Below, piece by piece: positions 63,839-64,000 of a stretch of DNA of 64,000 bases (position 1 is the stretch's first letter; each line of letters starts with the position of its first letter). The position numbers and the translations under genes are program-made. Under the pieces are notes generated by a model that was not told where the DNA came from, made no database searches, and saw only the letters and a program-made list of their open reading frames with translations. Source of the stretch: Thermoflexaceae bacterium (GTDB lineage Bacteria > Chloroflexota > Dehalococcoidia > Tepidiformales > Tepidiformaceae); assembly GCA_015075555.1 (NCBI GenBank), contig JABTUD010000001.1:1240001-1304000 (forward strand). Reading direction: 5' to 3'.

Positions 63839-64000
63839 ATGAGAGCGAACATCGCTGCGCTACTGGCTGTCATCACAATCACCCTTGCTGCCTGCGACCC
63901 GGTCGCGCCGGCCGGCGGGGGCACGGGACCAGGCCCATCTTCCACCGCCGGGGAAGCGGCCTGCGACCAGGCGCTCTGCCTCGAACAGACGGTCGACATG
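63839..64000 (+). CDS. Lipoprotein, N-terminal part (runs out of the window)
   Basis: A GGAGGAG site precedes the ATG at 63839. The first 19 residues form a signal peptide with lipobox LAAC; a Gly/Pro-rich stretch follows, then two cysteines. The frame is open to the last base, so only 54 residues are seen. Divergent from the DUF362 gene; the gap (199 bases) holds no other gene. Confidence 0.7.
   Translation, partial: MRANIAALLAVITITLAACDPVAPAGGGTGPGPSSTAGEAACDQALCLEQTVDM

Noticed and set aside
1-64000. CRISPR array, prophage or conjugative element
   Set aside because: No regularly spaced repeats, no integrase, structural phage or transfer genes were seen.

Overview
This 64 kb window is high-GC bacterial chromosome, mostly ordinary protein-coding sequence with short gaps. 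No rRNA, tRNA or CRISPR array was seen. Several traits fit a Chloroflexota-like, possibly monoderm organism: two F420-type oxidoreductases, a lipid II amidation ligase (MurT), many membrane proteins carrying small zinc ribbons, lipoproteins with Thr/Pro/Ser-rich stalks, and a SulP transporter. The taxonomic guess is inference from gene content, not from a marker gene.

Layout. 1-9 kb: end of a VWA protein, a CPA2 cation/proton antiporter with an unusual C-terminal CxxCxGxG zinc finger, FabF, an MFS carrier, an operon of two membrane-anchored zinc-ribbon proteins, and a tetR-DUF192 pair. 9-15 kb: a CapA-type phosphoesterase fused to a PstS-like domain, an iron uptake pair (EfeU permease and an EfeO-like double cupredoxin), and divergent LLM and PPOX F420-type genes. 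15-22 kb: a ferredoxin, a 44-residue membrane peptide, a ThDP enzyme, purA (frameshifted), an ABC-F ATPase (frameshifted) and a hotdog thioesterase. 22-26 kb: two divergent MacB/FtsX-type ABC modules around a structured 370 bp gap. 26-31 kb: SWIM protein, small membrane protein, site-2 protease with CBS domains, murT (frameshifted) and a decayed IS481-type element. 31-36 kb: aldehyde dehydrogenase facing an orphan type II DMSO-reductase-family molybdoenzyme, then a broken toxin-antitoxin-like pair. 36-43 kb: a cupredoxin lipoprotein under a CsoR-like operator, MFS carriers, CcsA-like cytochrome assembly protein and a GH38 alpha-mannosidase. 43-50 kb: a cofactor block (coaX, coaBC, nadD), a DUF836 thioredoxin-like protein, lgt, an SDR epimerase and a lone nuoB. 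50-58 kb: SulP transporter translationally coupled to an ACT-domain malic enzyme, YceI, a secreted serine protease, TetR and enoyl-CoA hydratase. 58-64 kb: an anchored lipoprotein-like protein, HtrA, a 60-residue peptide gene followed by an amidoligase-like enzyme fused to a membrane segment and a polyproline tail, a DUF362 protein and the start of a lipoprotein.

Two points stand out. First, the pair at 60.1-62.4 kb (small hydrophilic peptide plus GCS/amidoligase-like ectodomain-anchored enzyme, with HtrA behind it) is the best candidate for an undescribed system. Second, single-base frame disruptions cluster between about 19.4 and 36.3 kb, including in the normally essential purA; they keep sense in the shifted frame, so sequencing or assembly error in that stretch is the first explanation.
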